Source: Monilinia fructicola (Eukaryota > Ascomycota > Leotiomycetes > Helotiales > Sclerotiniaceae). Taken from it: a stretch of DNA of 64,000 bases. Shown piece by piece: positions 45,701 through 57,733 of the stretch; the stretch's first letter is position 1, and every line of letters starts with the position of its first letter. The notes beneath the pieces were generated by a model that saw only the letters and a program-made list of their open reading frames with translations, did not search any database and had not been told where the DNA came from. Location: the NCBI GenBank assembly GCA_008692225.1, contig VICG01000002.1, positions 3,298,501 through 3,362,500 on the forward strand. The letters are read 5' to 3'. Both the position numbers and the translations under genes were made by a program.

Positions 45701-48700
45701 CCTTGGCGTTTCGAAGATTGGGAGAAAATGCGTGAAAATCTCTCTCCAGAGAACACGAGTGGCTTTGTAGGAATAAGACTCGAGGGAAGTGGGTTCGATA
45801 GTCTGAACAAGATTCCAGTCAATCGTGAAGGAGAAACTTTGTACAGCCTACGGCCTCGCCAAGATAAAATCCTGCACCGTTTGCTTGTCGAAGTTACCTT
45901 GGGTGCAGATAACGTCAAGTATATCACCTTCCGATCTCCACTTTTGGTAGAGAACAAGACACAAATTCCTGTGGAGCTAGGAGTCTTTGATCCTCAGGAG
46001 GGTCATCTGCTGAAAATTGAAAAGATCGCACCGGGCGAAAGTCGACCTGCGCCTGTCGGAGCGGCATTCATGAAATCGCTATTGGTAAGACCAGATCAAG
46101 GATTTGGATATTCTTGGTCAACAGAGTCACTCTTCTGGAAAGACCTGCTTAAGAGGCCCACCAGAACGATTACTTGCAAGGGTGAAAGTGGAGATAAGAC
46201 ACCTCCATTCTATTTCCAGATGAACGCCACTTATGATAAGACTACCCCTATCACAAGGTAAGCATGGCTGTTATTTTTGTCGTTCTCGAAGTGAGCTAAC
46301 GGTTATAGTATCTATCCCTATATGCGAGTTCGACTTTCGGCTCCAATTGAGCTTGAGAATCTATTGCCATACGACTTCAAATATCGTATCTATGACAAAA
46401 ATACGAAGAAAGACTGGACAAATTTCCTCCGTAAAGGTGGTCTAAGCCCTGTTCATGTAGTCGAACTTTCACACCTGCTTCTCATGAGTATTGATATGCA
46501 AGATACAGTCTTTAAGGCCAGCGAGTTTGCCATCATCAACTCGAACAATCAGGATGACTTTCGCAAAGAGACCGCTCTCGTTTGCAAAGATCGTGACGGA
46601 CTTTCTCTGAACCTCAGATTGCATTATTTCAAGATTCCGGACAGTGGCGGTGCTTTTAGGGTTACAGTCTACAGTCCTTATGTCGTCCTAAATAAGACTG
46701 GTTTGGAGATTAGCATCAAACAAAAATCACTATTGCAGCAAGCAAAAACGGCAGCTGGCCAAGGGTTCCATACAGATTCCGCCGATTCTGAGCGACGCAA
46801 GGCACTTCCCTATATGTTTGCATATGGCGGCGATGACCAACGTAATCGTGTTCTACTTAAGGTTGGTGATTCGAATTGGAGTAAGCCACAAAGTTTCGAT
46901 GCTATCGGTAGCAATGTCGATGTTGTTCTCCCTTCTGCAAAGAACAATACCGAGATTCACGTGGGTATCACTATTGAAGCAGGGGATGGCAAATACAAAA
47001 TGACAAAGGTCGTTACTCTTGCTCCTCGTTTTGTTCTAAAGAATCAAATGAACGAGGAAATAAACGTCAGGGAACCTGGATCATCTGAGCTCTGGTCCTT
47101 GAAGCCACAAGCTCTAGAGCCTCTTCATTTCCTTCAAAAGAGTCCGGTTAAGCAACTTACACTATGTTTCCCAGGACTCAACAACCAGTGGTCGTCACCA
47201 TTTACCATCTCAAATCTTGGAACTACGCATGTGAAATTAGCCAAGGCTGGCCAACGTCAGAAGCTGATTAGAATTGAAGTCCTCATGGAGAATGCTACAA
47301 TTTTCTTGCATATTAGCGCCGAGACGAAGAATTGGCCCTTTTCTATGCGAAATGAGAGTGACACCGAATTCATGTTCTTCCAGGCAAATCCTAATCTAGA
47401 TGATGAAGATGCTGAGGATAGATCTGGATGGCGTCCAATCAGATATCGCTTGCCACCTAGAAGTATCATGCCGTACGCGTGGGATTATCCTGCTGCCAAA
47501 CAAAAGGAGCTGATCATAAATGCAAACGGAAGAGAACGACACATAAAACTCGCAGAGATTGGTAATCTTATTCCAATGAAGATTGGGGGAGATGATCCCA
47601 ATCCCAGGAATCAAAAGATTATTGACCTTAATGTCGCTGCGGACGGCCCGACACAAACACTCATTTTGTCCAACTACAAGGCGTCGAAGAGTTTGTACAA
47701 GCAAAGGTCGAGAACAAATTCTTCGGTCAGTGTTGCGGGAGGATTTGAGGTCAAGAGCCAAGATACAGCCGTCAACTTCAAAGCACAACTAAAACTTGGT
47801 GGTATTGGTATATCGTTGGTCAATGCCCAATTGAAGGAACTTGCCTACATCACTTTGCGCGACATTGCACTCAAATACGCAGAGTCACCTCTATATCAAA
47901 CCATCACTGCCTCCATCAAGTGGATACAAATTGACAATCAGCTTTATGGTGGAATTTTCCCCATGATTCTGTATCCTAGTGTGGTCCAAAAAGGTACCAG
48001 AGAGACTGAAGCTCACCCATCTCTTCACGCCATGGTCACTAGAGTGAAGGATGATTCTTACGGGGTCATCTATATCAAATATGCAACAATATTGGTGCAG
48101 CAGATGACTCTCGAGATCGACGAAGATTTTGTTTGGGCAGTTCTCGAATTTTCAAAGGTGCCTGGGGCCTCTTGGTCAGAAACCCATGAAGGTGTGCTCT
48201 GCGACGAAAGTCTCGATATTCCAGAACCAAAGCAAGAACAATCTGGTCAAGACATCTATTTTGAGCTTCTTAATATTCAACCCATGCAGCTTGATCTTTC
48301 ATTTGTCCGTACCGATAGAGTCAACGTCGAGGACAAGACATCGTCGAAGAATCCTTTAATGTTCTTCTTAAATGTCCTAACTATGGCCATTGGTAACATC
48401 AACGACGCTCCAGTTCGTATGAACGCTCTGATGTTGGAGAATGCAAGAGTTTCTGCCGCCGTTCTGATGCTTAATATCTCCAACCATTATTCACAAGAAG
48501 CACTTTACCAAGTTCACAAGATCTTGGGTTCGGCTGACTTTCTTGGAAACCCTGTCGGCTTGTTCACCAACATCAGCTCTGGTGTTGCGGACATTTTCTA
48601 CGAACCATATCAAGGTTTCATCATGAATGATCCGGAACAACTTGGTATTGGTATCGCAAAAGGTGCCACCAGTTTCGTCAAAAAGTCAGTATTTGGTGTT

Positions 48701-49465
48701 TCGGACAGTTTTTCAAAATGGACGGGCAGTATTGCAAAGGGCCTTGCTGAGGCTACTATGGATAAACAATTCCAAGATCGTCGTCGTATGACTAGATCCC
48801 GAAACAGACCCAAGCACGCTCTATATGGCGTTACGGCAGGCGCAAATTCCTTTGTTACAAGTCTTGCAAGTGGCGTAGGTGGATTAGCACGTAAGCCTAT
48901 TGAAGGAGCGGAACAAGAAGGCGTTGCAGGGTTCTTCAAGGGTGTTGGAAAAGGTGTTCTCGGATTTGCGACGAAGCCTGCCATTGGTGTTTTCGACCTT
49001 GCTTCCAACGTCAGTGAAGGTATTCGTAATACCACGACTGTTTTTGATGACAGTGGACTCGATCGTGTCCGTCTCACGCGGTTTATCGGCGCAGATGGCA
49101 TCGTGCGACCATACTCTCAACGTGAAGCCCTCGGACAATTCTGGCTCAAACAACTCGACAACGGGAAGTACTTCAACGAACAATACATCGCGCATCTCGA
49201 ACTTCCACGAGAAGATGTGGTTGTCATGTTGACTTACTCCAGGATTATGTTGATCAAAAGTAAGAAGCTGACAAGTGAGTGGGATGTCCCGTTGAAGGAT
49301 ATTCAGACGATTAGTAAGGAGAGAACGGGATTGAGCTTGACGTTGAGGGGAGGCACAAATGGGCCGTTTGTACCGGTTGCGGAAGAGAGCTCTAGGAACT
49401 TTCTATATAGGAACATCGGAGTAGCGGTAGGGGAGTTCAATAAGAAGTATAAGGCGACGGAGTAG
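39782..49465 (+). CDS. VPS13: VPS13, bridge-like lipid-transfer protein
   Basis: Two exons, 39782-46257 and 46309-49465, with a 51-nt intron (GTAAGC...GCTAAC...TTATAG) joining PITS-IYPYMRV; product 3210 aa, the usual fungal VPS13 length. The start MLEGLVASLLNRFLGMYIRNF is the chorein motif. The long middle forms the repeating-beta-groove bridge. From about residue 1940 (RNYTGFDINVWADV) come the VAB/SHR-binding repeats, and near the end the ATG2-C-like helices and a PH-like domain (VVVMLTYSRIMLIKSKK). Known role: bulk phospholipid transfer at ER, mitochondria, vacuole and endosome contacts. An acidic tract followed by EFQDAPS (residues 892-898) resembles an FFAT motif. The gene is intact through 9.6 kb of coding sequence. 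Confidence 0.97.
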
Positions 49466-50116
49466 TCAGGGTTTTTGCTGGGCTAGCGGATGAAGGAACA
49501 TTAGAGAGAGGGGATTGCTTGGTGGAGAGGACAATGGCAGGCAGAATAAGAGATGAGATGTATGACTGGGAATGAATGATTATAATGATGGATGTGATGG
49601 GAGGCATGATTGAGGATGGGAGTTGGCGGTATGGGTAGGAATACACATGGAAAAGAAAATACAGTACCGGTATGGGTATGGGTAGAGATTTGAGAATATG
49701 AATATCAATTTTTATTTTCTTCTATATCATCGCTGCTATACTATTTATTTCCTTTCCCTAAGTAGGGAAGCGTGAATAAGATGCAAAGAGAGACAAGCTT
49801 AGTTATCACCTGCGAATATTTTCTGATTTTCCAAGCTTCCTTCTACTCTTTTTATGTCAGACGGCAAGGAAATTGCAACTTTGGAACTTGGGCGTGAGGC
49901 TTATTGATACCCGGGAAGATGTACGATGATAGTATTTCATTCCTGCTATTCAACTTCAAAAATTTCGAGGACATCCATTACCAAGGAATGACGGATGTGT
50001 TCCCGAGATAGAAGTTGCTAGACATTTGCGGTTTCTACCTTGGGCTTTTATACGTCCATCATTGGTGGCCCTCTCCGTGAGATGTAGATTGCATAGTTAT
50101 CTCAATATCAATTCTT
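49466..50116. other. Intergenic, 3' of VPS13
   Basis: No coding sequence seen. It should contain the VPS13 polyadenylation region. Confidence 0.5.
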
Positions 50117-51467
50117 TTGATTTCGACCACGTACCAATTTCTCGAATTCACTACCGGTGAACCGACTAGACGAAAATTCCCACGAAGATTTTCCATGATC
50201 ATTTTCGAAATGAGGAAACAAATGCCAGTATTCTTAGCTGGCATCCGTTCTGTGATATTCTCTGTTCTAATCATCACCACAAGCCGGATCTCCCATAGTC
50301 CTAACATGTGTTTTGCTCGAGAGTCCAAATTTATCGCCCGAGATGTGATTTCCTCGTCTAACACTTTGATTTCTGGGACTACTTCTGGTCAGATCTATGT
50401 TCCTCCTCTTTCCGCTTCGGCTTCACCCTCCGGCGTGTCGATCAGCCCATCTCAAAATGAATCACCTCTCCATCTATCCTCAATAAATCAAACACTACTT
50501 GATAATCTTCTACATGCGCTCAACAACGTCACACTTGCACTCGGAGCCGAAAAGCAGCCTGGCACTAAACCTTTCCCGATAGCTTCTCGAATCACCAATA
50601 CTATTTTAGCTATGCTCTTGATGATCGTGATCATTGCTACCTATGTCAAATTAATCAGATCTCACAGCCGTCTGTCACGATAAGTTAAGATTCCGTTCAA
50701 GCCTAGCTTCAAAGAAAACATCAAATGGGTACTTGAAAGTGCCTGGCCCGATGACGTTTCCGATGTATCCTTGAAGGGCATTGGCCCCACAGACTCGATT
50801 CGCCTTTTCGACCTGGGCAAAATGAATGGAGATGCCAGTACAGATGCCAATCAAAATATCAGAAGGGCCAGGACAGTATCTCCACGCGCGCTCCTGATTT
50901 CTGAACTGAAGATTTCTGATACGACGCATTGGCTCACCGGTGGTACAGACCTCACCTCGGCCTCCATCCAAATAATGATCTGGCAATGGTGGTCGGTTTT
51001 GTTGCTGATTTTCATGTGGGTGGAGACATCAATCTTTGACTTCCTTCCAGTCCCTCCATCGCCAACTTCGTATCCACGTCTCACCCTGAACTTGACATGC
51101 ACTGCGCTCTACCTTTGCCATGCATTCCATTTATAGCTTGCTTGCCGGGGCTGATGACTCTGATGATTGCCGATGCGAGCTGGAGTATACTCAACAAAGC
51201 CAATTTTGGCATCGTAAGACTGGAAGACATCACAGCATTTCTAAGCCCACGGGAATCCAATCTGACAAGCTTCCAAGCTTCCACCGTATTGTGAAAATTG
51301 TAGATGGTCTTCCGTTCGCGTATTTCCGAGCACTTCCGGAGTATCAGACCAGTAGTGCCTGTGCAAAGTCTTTGCCCGAGGTCTTACAGAAGGACGAATC
51401 ATTAGAGATCGCAGACGAGTGGAAAATGGAGCACTCCTCTCATGCCCAAGAATATGCTGCCTCATAG
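50117..51467 (+). pseudogene. Possible degenerate membrane-protein gene
   Basis: A frame of 340 codons (50117-51136) is interrupted by a single TAA at 50681-50683. Before the stop there is a hydrophobic N-terminal stretch (MPVFLAGIRSVIFSVLIITT) and a clear membrane segment (NTILAMLLMIVIIATYVKLI, about residues 160-180) followed by basic residues; after it comes protein-like sequence (KWVLESAWPDDVSDVSL). Downstream the protein-like signal moves between frames (for example ASWSILNKANFGIVRLEDIT in another frame at about 51175-51235, and FAYFRALPEYQT in a third near 51320). I cannot name a family. The pattern of one long frame, a stop and then frame changes suggests a decayed gene, but several undetected introns remain possible. 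Confidence 0.3.
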
Positions 51468-52765
51468 GTAGAGTCTACGCATCAAAACGTGATGGTGATA
51501 GCAGGCATAAATATCACTTGTAAATGCCTGATATGGACAACTTCTTCCAATTCCGACTCTGACTCTCCGTTGGGATTCTGGCTATGATGGGAAGTGCGAT
51601 TGATTTGCACGGTATGAGAGTATCGTTTCGGGAAACGCTGGATCTTGAAGAGGTGAGCCTGAGCAACTTTCATGCCGCTACGCAAATATCGTCTTTGTCA
51701 ATGTTGCAAGCTTTTCGATATCCGCCTGAATATCTTGGCCTTCAACATCATTCTGACTCTGACATTTTCAATTTAATACCTTTAGGTCATGATTGATGGG
51801 CAAGCCAAGGAAAATATTACTAGAACCCAGCCCCCCCTCCCCTGTAAAGAAAAAAGTATTGGGGTTCACACACGGGACATGAAAAAGGACACCCAGTGGT
51901 ACCCTGAAGTTTTCGACTTGGGACTGGTCAGAAAACGGATTGTTTAGAAAGGAACCTCAGCAACCGGCCACACACGAGACAGAAGACATAACATCCACTG
52001 GTCAACGTATCAATATCTGGTTCAGGAAGGCATACGACGAGGTCACATACAGAGCCATGGGCCCGCATCCCTGTGGTTACGGCCCCAGGGAGACCGCATA
52101 CGTCCGGATTCCGAAGACGACAAAAGGGGGCTTGAAATCGATACACCGGGCAGGAGGGTGATTTTCACGACTGACAAAATGAAGGAGCCATCTAGCTTCA
52201 GAATATGTAACGAGCAAGCTATTCATGTGGCTTATCTTTGTAAAAGGTCCCCATCAAGATACGACCGGGAGATCGTTTCATCTCTTGATTCTCTGCCTCA
52301 AGAGGGCATGTCACCTGAAGGTATACCAGAAGATGAGCTGAAGCCGCAACCGTCCAATGCGTCGGCTAGAGATATCAGTCTTCGTAGAGGAGGCACTGGG
52401 CGAACCTCCCGGAAGAGCCTCACCCGAGGCGGAAAGCAGGAAGTGTGTACCGAGTCATCATGAGTCGGTGCGATTGATCGATCGTTCAGCTACGGACAGC
52501 ACGTGAATCCTTGATGGGTCGTATCGGGTATAATAGGTTTGTTTTCTGATCAACAGTGCACACCTGACAATCTGCCTCTGGATATCATCTGATCTGATCT
52601 TTCCTCGCCTCTGCATCATCATCTGGCAAAGACCAATGTGTGAATTGTCGCAGAGCAAGCTTGGATCTAGCTTCGGCTTCTGGTATGAACGGAGCTCGGA
52701 CACATATATCTCCTGCCAAATGGATCCAAAGCACGAATACTTGCCAATACTCGAATATGTTGTCT

Positions 52766-52802
<37 letters not shown>

Positions 52803-53315
52803 TGTATTTTTCGGCTAGATCTTGAAATCGCCGACATCATCGGATTTCTCTCGCTTCTCTTCTTCGCACTCCGTGATCGTCCATGCTTACACCTACTCCT
52901 ACAGAAACACGAGGGTGTTTCATTTAGACCTTGTAAACTATGCCTTGGAGCTCAAGTTCGATCCGTTGAAATTCTGCAGTCCAGTCACACACAAGAATCA
53001 CTTTCATACATTTACAGAAGTTCAATTCAAGCATTGGCATCTGTTGGTATTGACTTGGTGGGTTAAAGGTGTAAGTACTTAAATCTATGTTGGTGAATCC
53101 ATCATTGTCTTCAACATTAGATCTATGGAATGGAGAACTATACAATAGTCCTCGAGGAGCTAGTACTAGCTTATACGACTAGTACGTACAGCCCCTTAAT
53201 GTCACATGATCCATTTCCCGACAAAACTCTTTACCTCTCTCTCCCTGTGCTGTATCGCACTAGCGATTCCCAGACAAAGCTATTAATCCCCGCAGTCTAT
53301 GAGGCTAGTCATTGC
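51468..53315. other. Gene-poor stretch with short coding-like fragments and a GT microsatellite
   Basis: Short open frames at 51940-52161 and 52158-52463 have polar protein-like composition and abut in different frames, but there is no motif, start context or splice pair to make a gene of them. They may belong to the degenerate sequence to the left. A GT run lies at about 52768-52799. The right end is just past the 3' end of the hydroxyacid dehydrogenase gene. Confidence 0.4.
52768..52799. repeat. (GT)n microsatellite
   Basis: About 16 uninterrupted GT dinucleotides, then TTTGTGTATTT. No function claimed. Confidence 0.9.
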
Positions 53316-54395
53316 TCAAGTCAATACATTTGTCAGTTCTTTGCCATCATGCCATCTTTGAACATTCTCGGCCTGTGCTCTATACCAATCATTCATTGTA
53401 CCTTCTTCACCATAGCCCATATGTGGACTCAACAACACTTGACTTCTTCCCTCCTCTCCCCATTTGATGCTTCTCCACTGACTATCTTCGGGCAACGGTT
53501 CCAAATCAAACACATCCAGCGCCGCGCCACGAATCTTCCCCTTTTGTAAGGCATTCAGCAACGCGTCTTGTTGAACCAACGGGCCGCGCGACGTATTGAC
53601 AAACAACGCGGTCTTCTTCATCAAATCCAATTCCCTCTCGCCAATTATGCCCCTCGAACGATCACCCAACACCAAGTGGACACTGACCACATCCGCCGTG
53701 GAGAACAGCTCCTCCTTCTCGACCACCCTGAACACCTTCTCGCCATCCTCATCCTCGGTCGCGAGCCCGTTCTCCCGAGCCCGCTGGTCTGCCGCCTCTT
53801 GCGTCAAGCTGGAGCTCCACGCTACGATCTTCATCCCAAACGCCAAATGCATGATCTTGGCCACGCTCGTCCCCAATTTGCCCAGTCCCACCATCCCCAA
53901 GGTCTTCCCGCTCAACCCCGTTGCGAAGGTCGTTTGCCAGCCGCCGTCCTTGACCACTTTATCATCCCAGGCGACATTCCTCGCGATGCCCAAGATCAGC
54001 GCAACGGTGTGCTGCGTTGTGCTGTCTGGTCCCCTCTTGGGTGTTCCCGACGTGCCGGTGACGATGATCCCAAGTTTCTTGGCGGCGTCCATATCGATAC
54101 CCCTGTTTCGCCTCGCCGTGTTGAGCAGGAGTTTGAGATTTGGAAGTCTCTCTAGCAGGGACGCGGGGAAAGGCGTCCGTTCCCTCATGGAGGAGATAAT
54201 GGGGAAAGGCCGAAGCCTCTCGACCAGCTGATTCTTGACATCTTCAGAGGTTGAAGGGTCATTGTACGGTGGGAGAGTATCCGGAAAAGTGGTGATTTCA
54301 AAATTAAGCTTGAGTGACTCGAAATATTTGGAGGCGATGCCTTGATAATCGTCAAGAATGGCTAGTTTTATAGGTGATTGAGGGTCAAGAGACAT
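53316..54395 (-). CDS. D-isomer-specific 2-hydroxyacid dehydrogenase
   Basis: Single exon, 359 aa from ATG 54395 (MSLDPQSPIK). The NAD-binding domain carries GLGKLG (170-175), a variant of GxGxxG, preceded by LSGKTLGMV. Catalytic residues of the family are in place: Arg270 (VNTSRGPLV), Glu299 (DVFDLEPLP) and His325 (LLSPHMGYGE). It should reduce or oxidise an alpha-keto/D-hydroxy acid with NAD(P)H in the cytosol; glyoxylate/hydroxypyruvate or phosphoglycerate-type substrates cannot be told apart from sequence. No C-terminal peroxisomal or N-terminal mitochondrial signal is apparent. The protein-coding strand is GC-richer than its surroundings, giving long open frames on the opposite strand that are only shadows. 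It is divergent from L-arabinitol 4-dehydrogenase. Confidence 0.92.
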   Translation of the reverse strand: MSLDPQSPIKLAILDDYQGIASKYFESLKLNFEITTFPDTLPPYNDPSTSEDVKNQLVERLRPFPIISSMRERTPFPASLLERLPNLKLLLNTARRNRGIDMDAAKKLGIIVTGTSGTPKRGPDSTTQHTVALILGIARNVAWDDKVVKDGGWQTTFATGLSGKTLGMVGLGKLGTSVAKIMHLAFGMKIVAWSSSLTQEAADQRARENGLATEDEDGEKVFRVVEKEELFSTADVVSVHLVLGDRSRGIIGERELDLMKKTALFVNTSRGPLVQQDALLNALQKGKIRGAALDVFDLEPLPEDSQWRSIKWGEEGRSQVLLSPHMGYGEEGTMNDWYRAQAENVQRWHDGKELTNVLT

Positions 54396-55433
54396 TGTGA
54401 TGAGAATACCTAGCTGACGTGTGATGGTCCTTGAATTGTTGAGAGACGGATCAATGTGGGGTAGAAAGTAGAGTGGGGATAAATCATACAGTATGAAGGA
54501 TCACAAAGAAGGCCGAGATCTAATTGCCTACTAATTGGGTAGTATATTGGTTAATCTGGACGGTAGTCGTGACTAGGTCGAGTAGTCGTTTTGAAGATAT
54601 AATTTAAAAGGGCAGTTCTTCAAAGAATCACCAATCCAATCATTGATTGGTTGCTGGATGAATGCAAATTAGTTCTATTAGTCGGCCTCAAAATATCGAG
54701 GGGATATTGGAAAGTTGGTGCGAGAGGGAGAGGGAATCTTCTACTTCATCCATATCCGAGGTCGGAACTAAAACATCCATATGCGAAGATGAAGGGGGGA
54801 ACGTTACTCGAACCCCACGAATAACCCCAAAAAACAACCCGCTTCATAAGATTTTAGTTGTTCTTCAAACGTGGAGAGTGGTTGTCTACAGTATTGTAAA
54901 TATCCGGTGGGGTGGGATATTACTACCTTTATGTTTTATCCTTATTGCTTTGACTAGGGAAGGTCACCGTATCGCACCCAAATCCAATAGAAACGTAACT
55001 ATATAGTAAAGTGATATATGATTGGAGCGCATGGACATCCAATTGTCTTTTCATAGTGTACTTCTCGGTCATGGATCACAATTCTCTTGGTCGGGCTCTC
55101 TTCCGCCGATACTTTACTTGCCCCGCTACTATTTTTGGCGGGGATTAGATAGTATATGATTATATGTCCCTTGCTTTACGCATTGAGAATTGGTTTGATG
55201 ACTTGAACGCGCATAATTCGTGGAGAACTTTGGTCTGGCTTTCTCATCTCATTGGAAAGGGTGGGTGAAGGCGGGTAATTCTATACGCTATCGGACCCGT
55301 GGGTCAGTTGACAAGTATATACCATAAGTAAAGCCTACTTACTTCAACCCAATCTATCCCATCAAGAAAGCTTCTCAAACACAAACACCAGTGGAAAGTG
55401 AGCCCTTCAGCAACAGAATTCACCGAGACCACA
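54396..55433. promoter_or_regulatory. Shared upstream region of 2-hydroxyacid dehydrogenase and L-arabinitol dehydrogenase
   Basis: 1038 bp between two ATGs that face away from each other. No coding sequence is seen. It contains an inverted pair of CreA-type sites (listed separately) and a further SYGGRG match (GTGGGG) near 54910. I did not see a GGCTAA-type XlnR/Ara1 site. Confidence 0.5.
55121..55143. promoter_or_regulatory. Inverted pair of CreA-like sites (SYGGRG)
   Basis: CCCCGC at 55121-55126 and GCGGGG at 55138-55143 are matches to the carbon-catabolite repressor consensus SYGGRG on opposite strands, 11 bp apart, about 290 bp upstream of the L-arabinitol dehydrogenase ATG. Close paired sites are typical of functional CreA targets, and pentose catabolism genes are known to be glucose-repressed. 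Binding here is inference. Confidence 0.45.
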
Positions 55434-56589
55434 ATGTCAAAACCTACCAAGTCCAATATTGGTGTTTACACCAACCCAGCCCATGATCTGTGGGTTGCAG
55501 AAGCAGAGCCCTCTTTGGAAAGCATTGAAAAGGGAGATTCGTTAAAGCCAGGAGAGGTTACAGTAGGCATAAGAAGTGTCGGTATTTGCGGGTGAGTCTC
55601 AATTGTTTCGGGGGAGGGGACGGGGGTGACCAAATGGTTATTCTAATAATTATTACAGGTCGGATGTACACTTCTGGCATGCTGGATGCATCGGCCCAAT
55701 GATCGTTGAAGATACACACATACTCGGGCACGAATCGGCTGGTGTTGTACTAGCTGTCCACCCATCCGTTGACAGTCTGAAAGTCGGTGATCGGGTTGCT
55801 GTCGAACCAAATATTATCTGTGGTGTATGCGAGCCATGTCTCATTGGTAGATACAACGGATGTGAGAAGGTCTTGTTTTTATCAACACCCCCAGTTCCAG
55901 GCCTTCTTCGCAGATATGTAAACCACCCAGCTACATGGTGTTATAAGATTGGAAATATGTCATATGAAGATGGAGCGATGCTGGAACCTCTGAGTGTCGC
56001 ATTGGCGGGCCTAGAAAGGGCGAATGTTAAGCTAGGAGATCCTGTCCTGATCTGTGGAGCTGGTCCTATCGGTCTCATTACTCTCCTTTGTGCTCGAGCG
56101 GCCGGAGCTTGCCCAATCGTTATCACTGATATTGATGACGGCCGACTTGCTTTCGCCAAAGAATTGGTCCCTTCTGTCATTCCTCATAAAGTCGAGAGAG
56201 TATCCGCCGAGGAGGGAGCCAAATCTATCGTAAAGTCCTTCGGGGGCATAGAACCAGCAGTTGCTATGGAGTGTACTGGAGTTGAAAGCAGTGTGGCAGC
56301 AGCTTGCTGGGCAGTCAAGTTCGGTGGAAAAGTATTCGTGGTTGGTGTAGGTAAAGATGAGATGACGCTACCATTTATGAGATTGAGCACCCGCGAGGTG
56401 GACCTACAGTTTCAGTACCGATACAGCAATACATGGCCAAGAGCCATTAGACTGGTCGAGAGTGGTATCATTGATATGAAGAAGCTTGTAACCCATCGTT
56501 TCCCATTGGAAGATGCAGTCAAAGCATTCGAGACGGCAGCAAATCCCAAGACTGGAGCTATAAAGGTTCAAATCAAGAACGATGAATAA
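55434..56589 (+). CDS. LAD1: L-arabinitol 4-dehydrogenase
   Basis: Two exons, 55434-55591 and 55659-56589, joined GICG-SDVHFW; 362 aa from ATG 55434 ([10 protein letters not shown]). Frame upstream of it begins at a GTG and is not used. It is a zinc medium-chain dehydrogenase: catalytic zinc ligands C52, H77, E78 and E162; structural zinc C107, C110, C113, C121; NAD-binding GAGPIG (186-191) with the acidic ITDID (D210/D212) that favours NAD+. The residues closely follow fungal LAD ([45 protein letters not shown]). It converts L-arabinitol to L-xylulose in the fungal L-arabinose pathway; xylitol or sorbitol dehydrogenase is less likely. Relevant to plant-cell-wall pentose use. Confidence 0.93.
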
Positions 56590-56964
56590 GACGATAACTA
56601 TGAATATGAATATGAATATTAATGAAATTCATGGCCATAGTATATATAGCATGTATTGTAGTATAAATAGGAGTTCCAATTGAATACCAAATTTGGTGAA
56701 AGATTGAGGTTTTGATGTGAAAGATGCAAATGTCAGACTCGAACTCCTGAATGAAATGATTTGTTTATTTATTTTATTTTTGCTTACTAATCTGCAATTT
56801 CCACGCACCACGGAAGTCTGTTCCTAAGCTTCCCGGCGTCGGCAAAAAAGTCGACAAGCATTTCTCTCGCGATTGCACTCCACCACCACGAACCTCTTGA
56901 TAATAGATACCTCGAGCAACGTGAGAGTCCTTTCCTTTCTGTTGATCGGCACATAGATTCCATA
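56590..56964. other. Intergenic between L-arabinitol dehydrogenase and ATP20
   Basis: 375 bp, tandem orientation. AT-rich with short repeats (GAATATGAATATGAATATTAAT near 56600). It must contain the end of one transcript and the ATP20 promoter; no specific sites are claimed. Confidence 0.5.
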
Positions 56965-57733
56965 ATGTCATTACATATCTCCCGCACGGTGCTGCGGCAA
57001 TCCACCAAGCTTCCTGGACGAGCGGCACGCAGATTTGAGTCTACCTCCACTAAGGCCACCGAAGCAGCAAAAGACACCGCCTCAAAAGCATCAGAGAAGG
57101 CATCAGATTTCCAGTCGAAAGCTAGCGAGGGTCTTTCTCGTGTCTCTTCAACCGCAGGACCTGCTATTACGGGTGCTGCCAAGAATCTTGGAAATGCCCT
57201 TGGAAAGGTTGGAGGAAGGACTGGAAAATTGATTGCCTTTATTGAGCGTATGTCATTACTTGTATCTGCGTGCAAAGCTGTGTTTGCAGTGATTTTTAGA
57301 ACTCAATGGCTAATGTTGTGCGTAAAGGACAAATCCCACCAACCGTCTATTATGCTCGTGTGGGATTAGAGCTCTCCAAATTAGTTATCCAAGGTCAAAA
57401 GATCGCCCTTCCGTAAGTTGAACAGCGAAGTGTTTCCATGAGACTTCGAGCTGACTTTTGGCTTGCAGACCAGCCTCTACATTCCAATCATACTTCCAAA
57501 GAATCGTTAAGGGTGTTCAATCCGGAAACCCCCGATCTGCTTTCAGTTCAGCAGCAAACTCCAGCACAGCAACCCCTACTGGTCTGTTTGAACAAATCCG
57601 AAGTCTCAAAACAGCCCAGCTCGTCTCGGGTGGTGTCATATTCGCTGAGGTTTTGGGATTCTTCACAGTTGGTGAGATGATCGGCAGAATGAAGTTGGTA
57701 GGATACAGAGGTGATACTGAAGCTCATCATTGA
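56965..57733 (+). CDS. ATP20: Mitochondrial ATP synthase subunit g (ATP20)
   Basis: Three exons: 56965-57247, 57328-57412 and 57469-57733, giving 210 aa. The second exon start (after GTAAAG) is chosen because it gives AFIER-QIPPTVYYARVGLELSKLV, the conserved subunit g core; an earlier acceptor breaks the frame. The N-terminus is a mitochondrial presequence (MSLHISRTVLRQSTKLPGRAARRF), followed by an Ala/Ser/Lys amphipathic region. The C-terminal membrane segment (LVSGGVIFAEVLGFFTVGEMIGR) contains the GxxxG motif (GEMIG) that drives ATP synthase dimerisation and cristae shaping in yeast. The gene looks intact. The short second exon is well supported by protein similarity alone. Confidence 0.9.

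Noticed and set aside
53568..54231. Long plus-strand frames opposite the hydroxyacid dehydrogenase
   Set aside because: They are antisense shadows of a GC-rich coding region with a clear enzyme on the minus strand.
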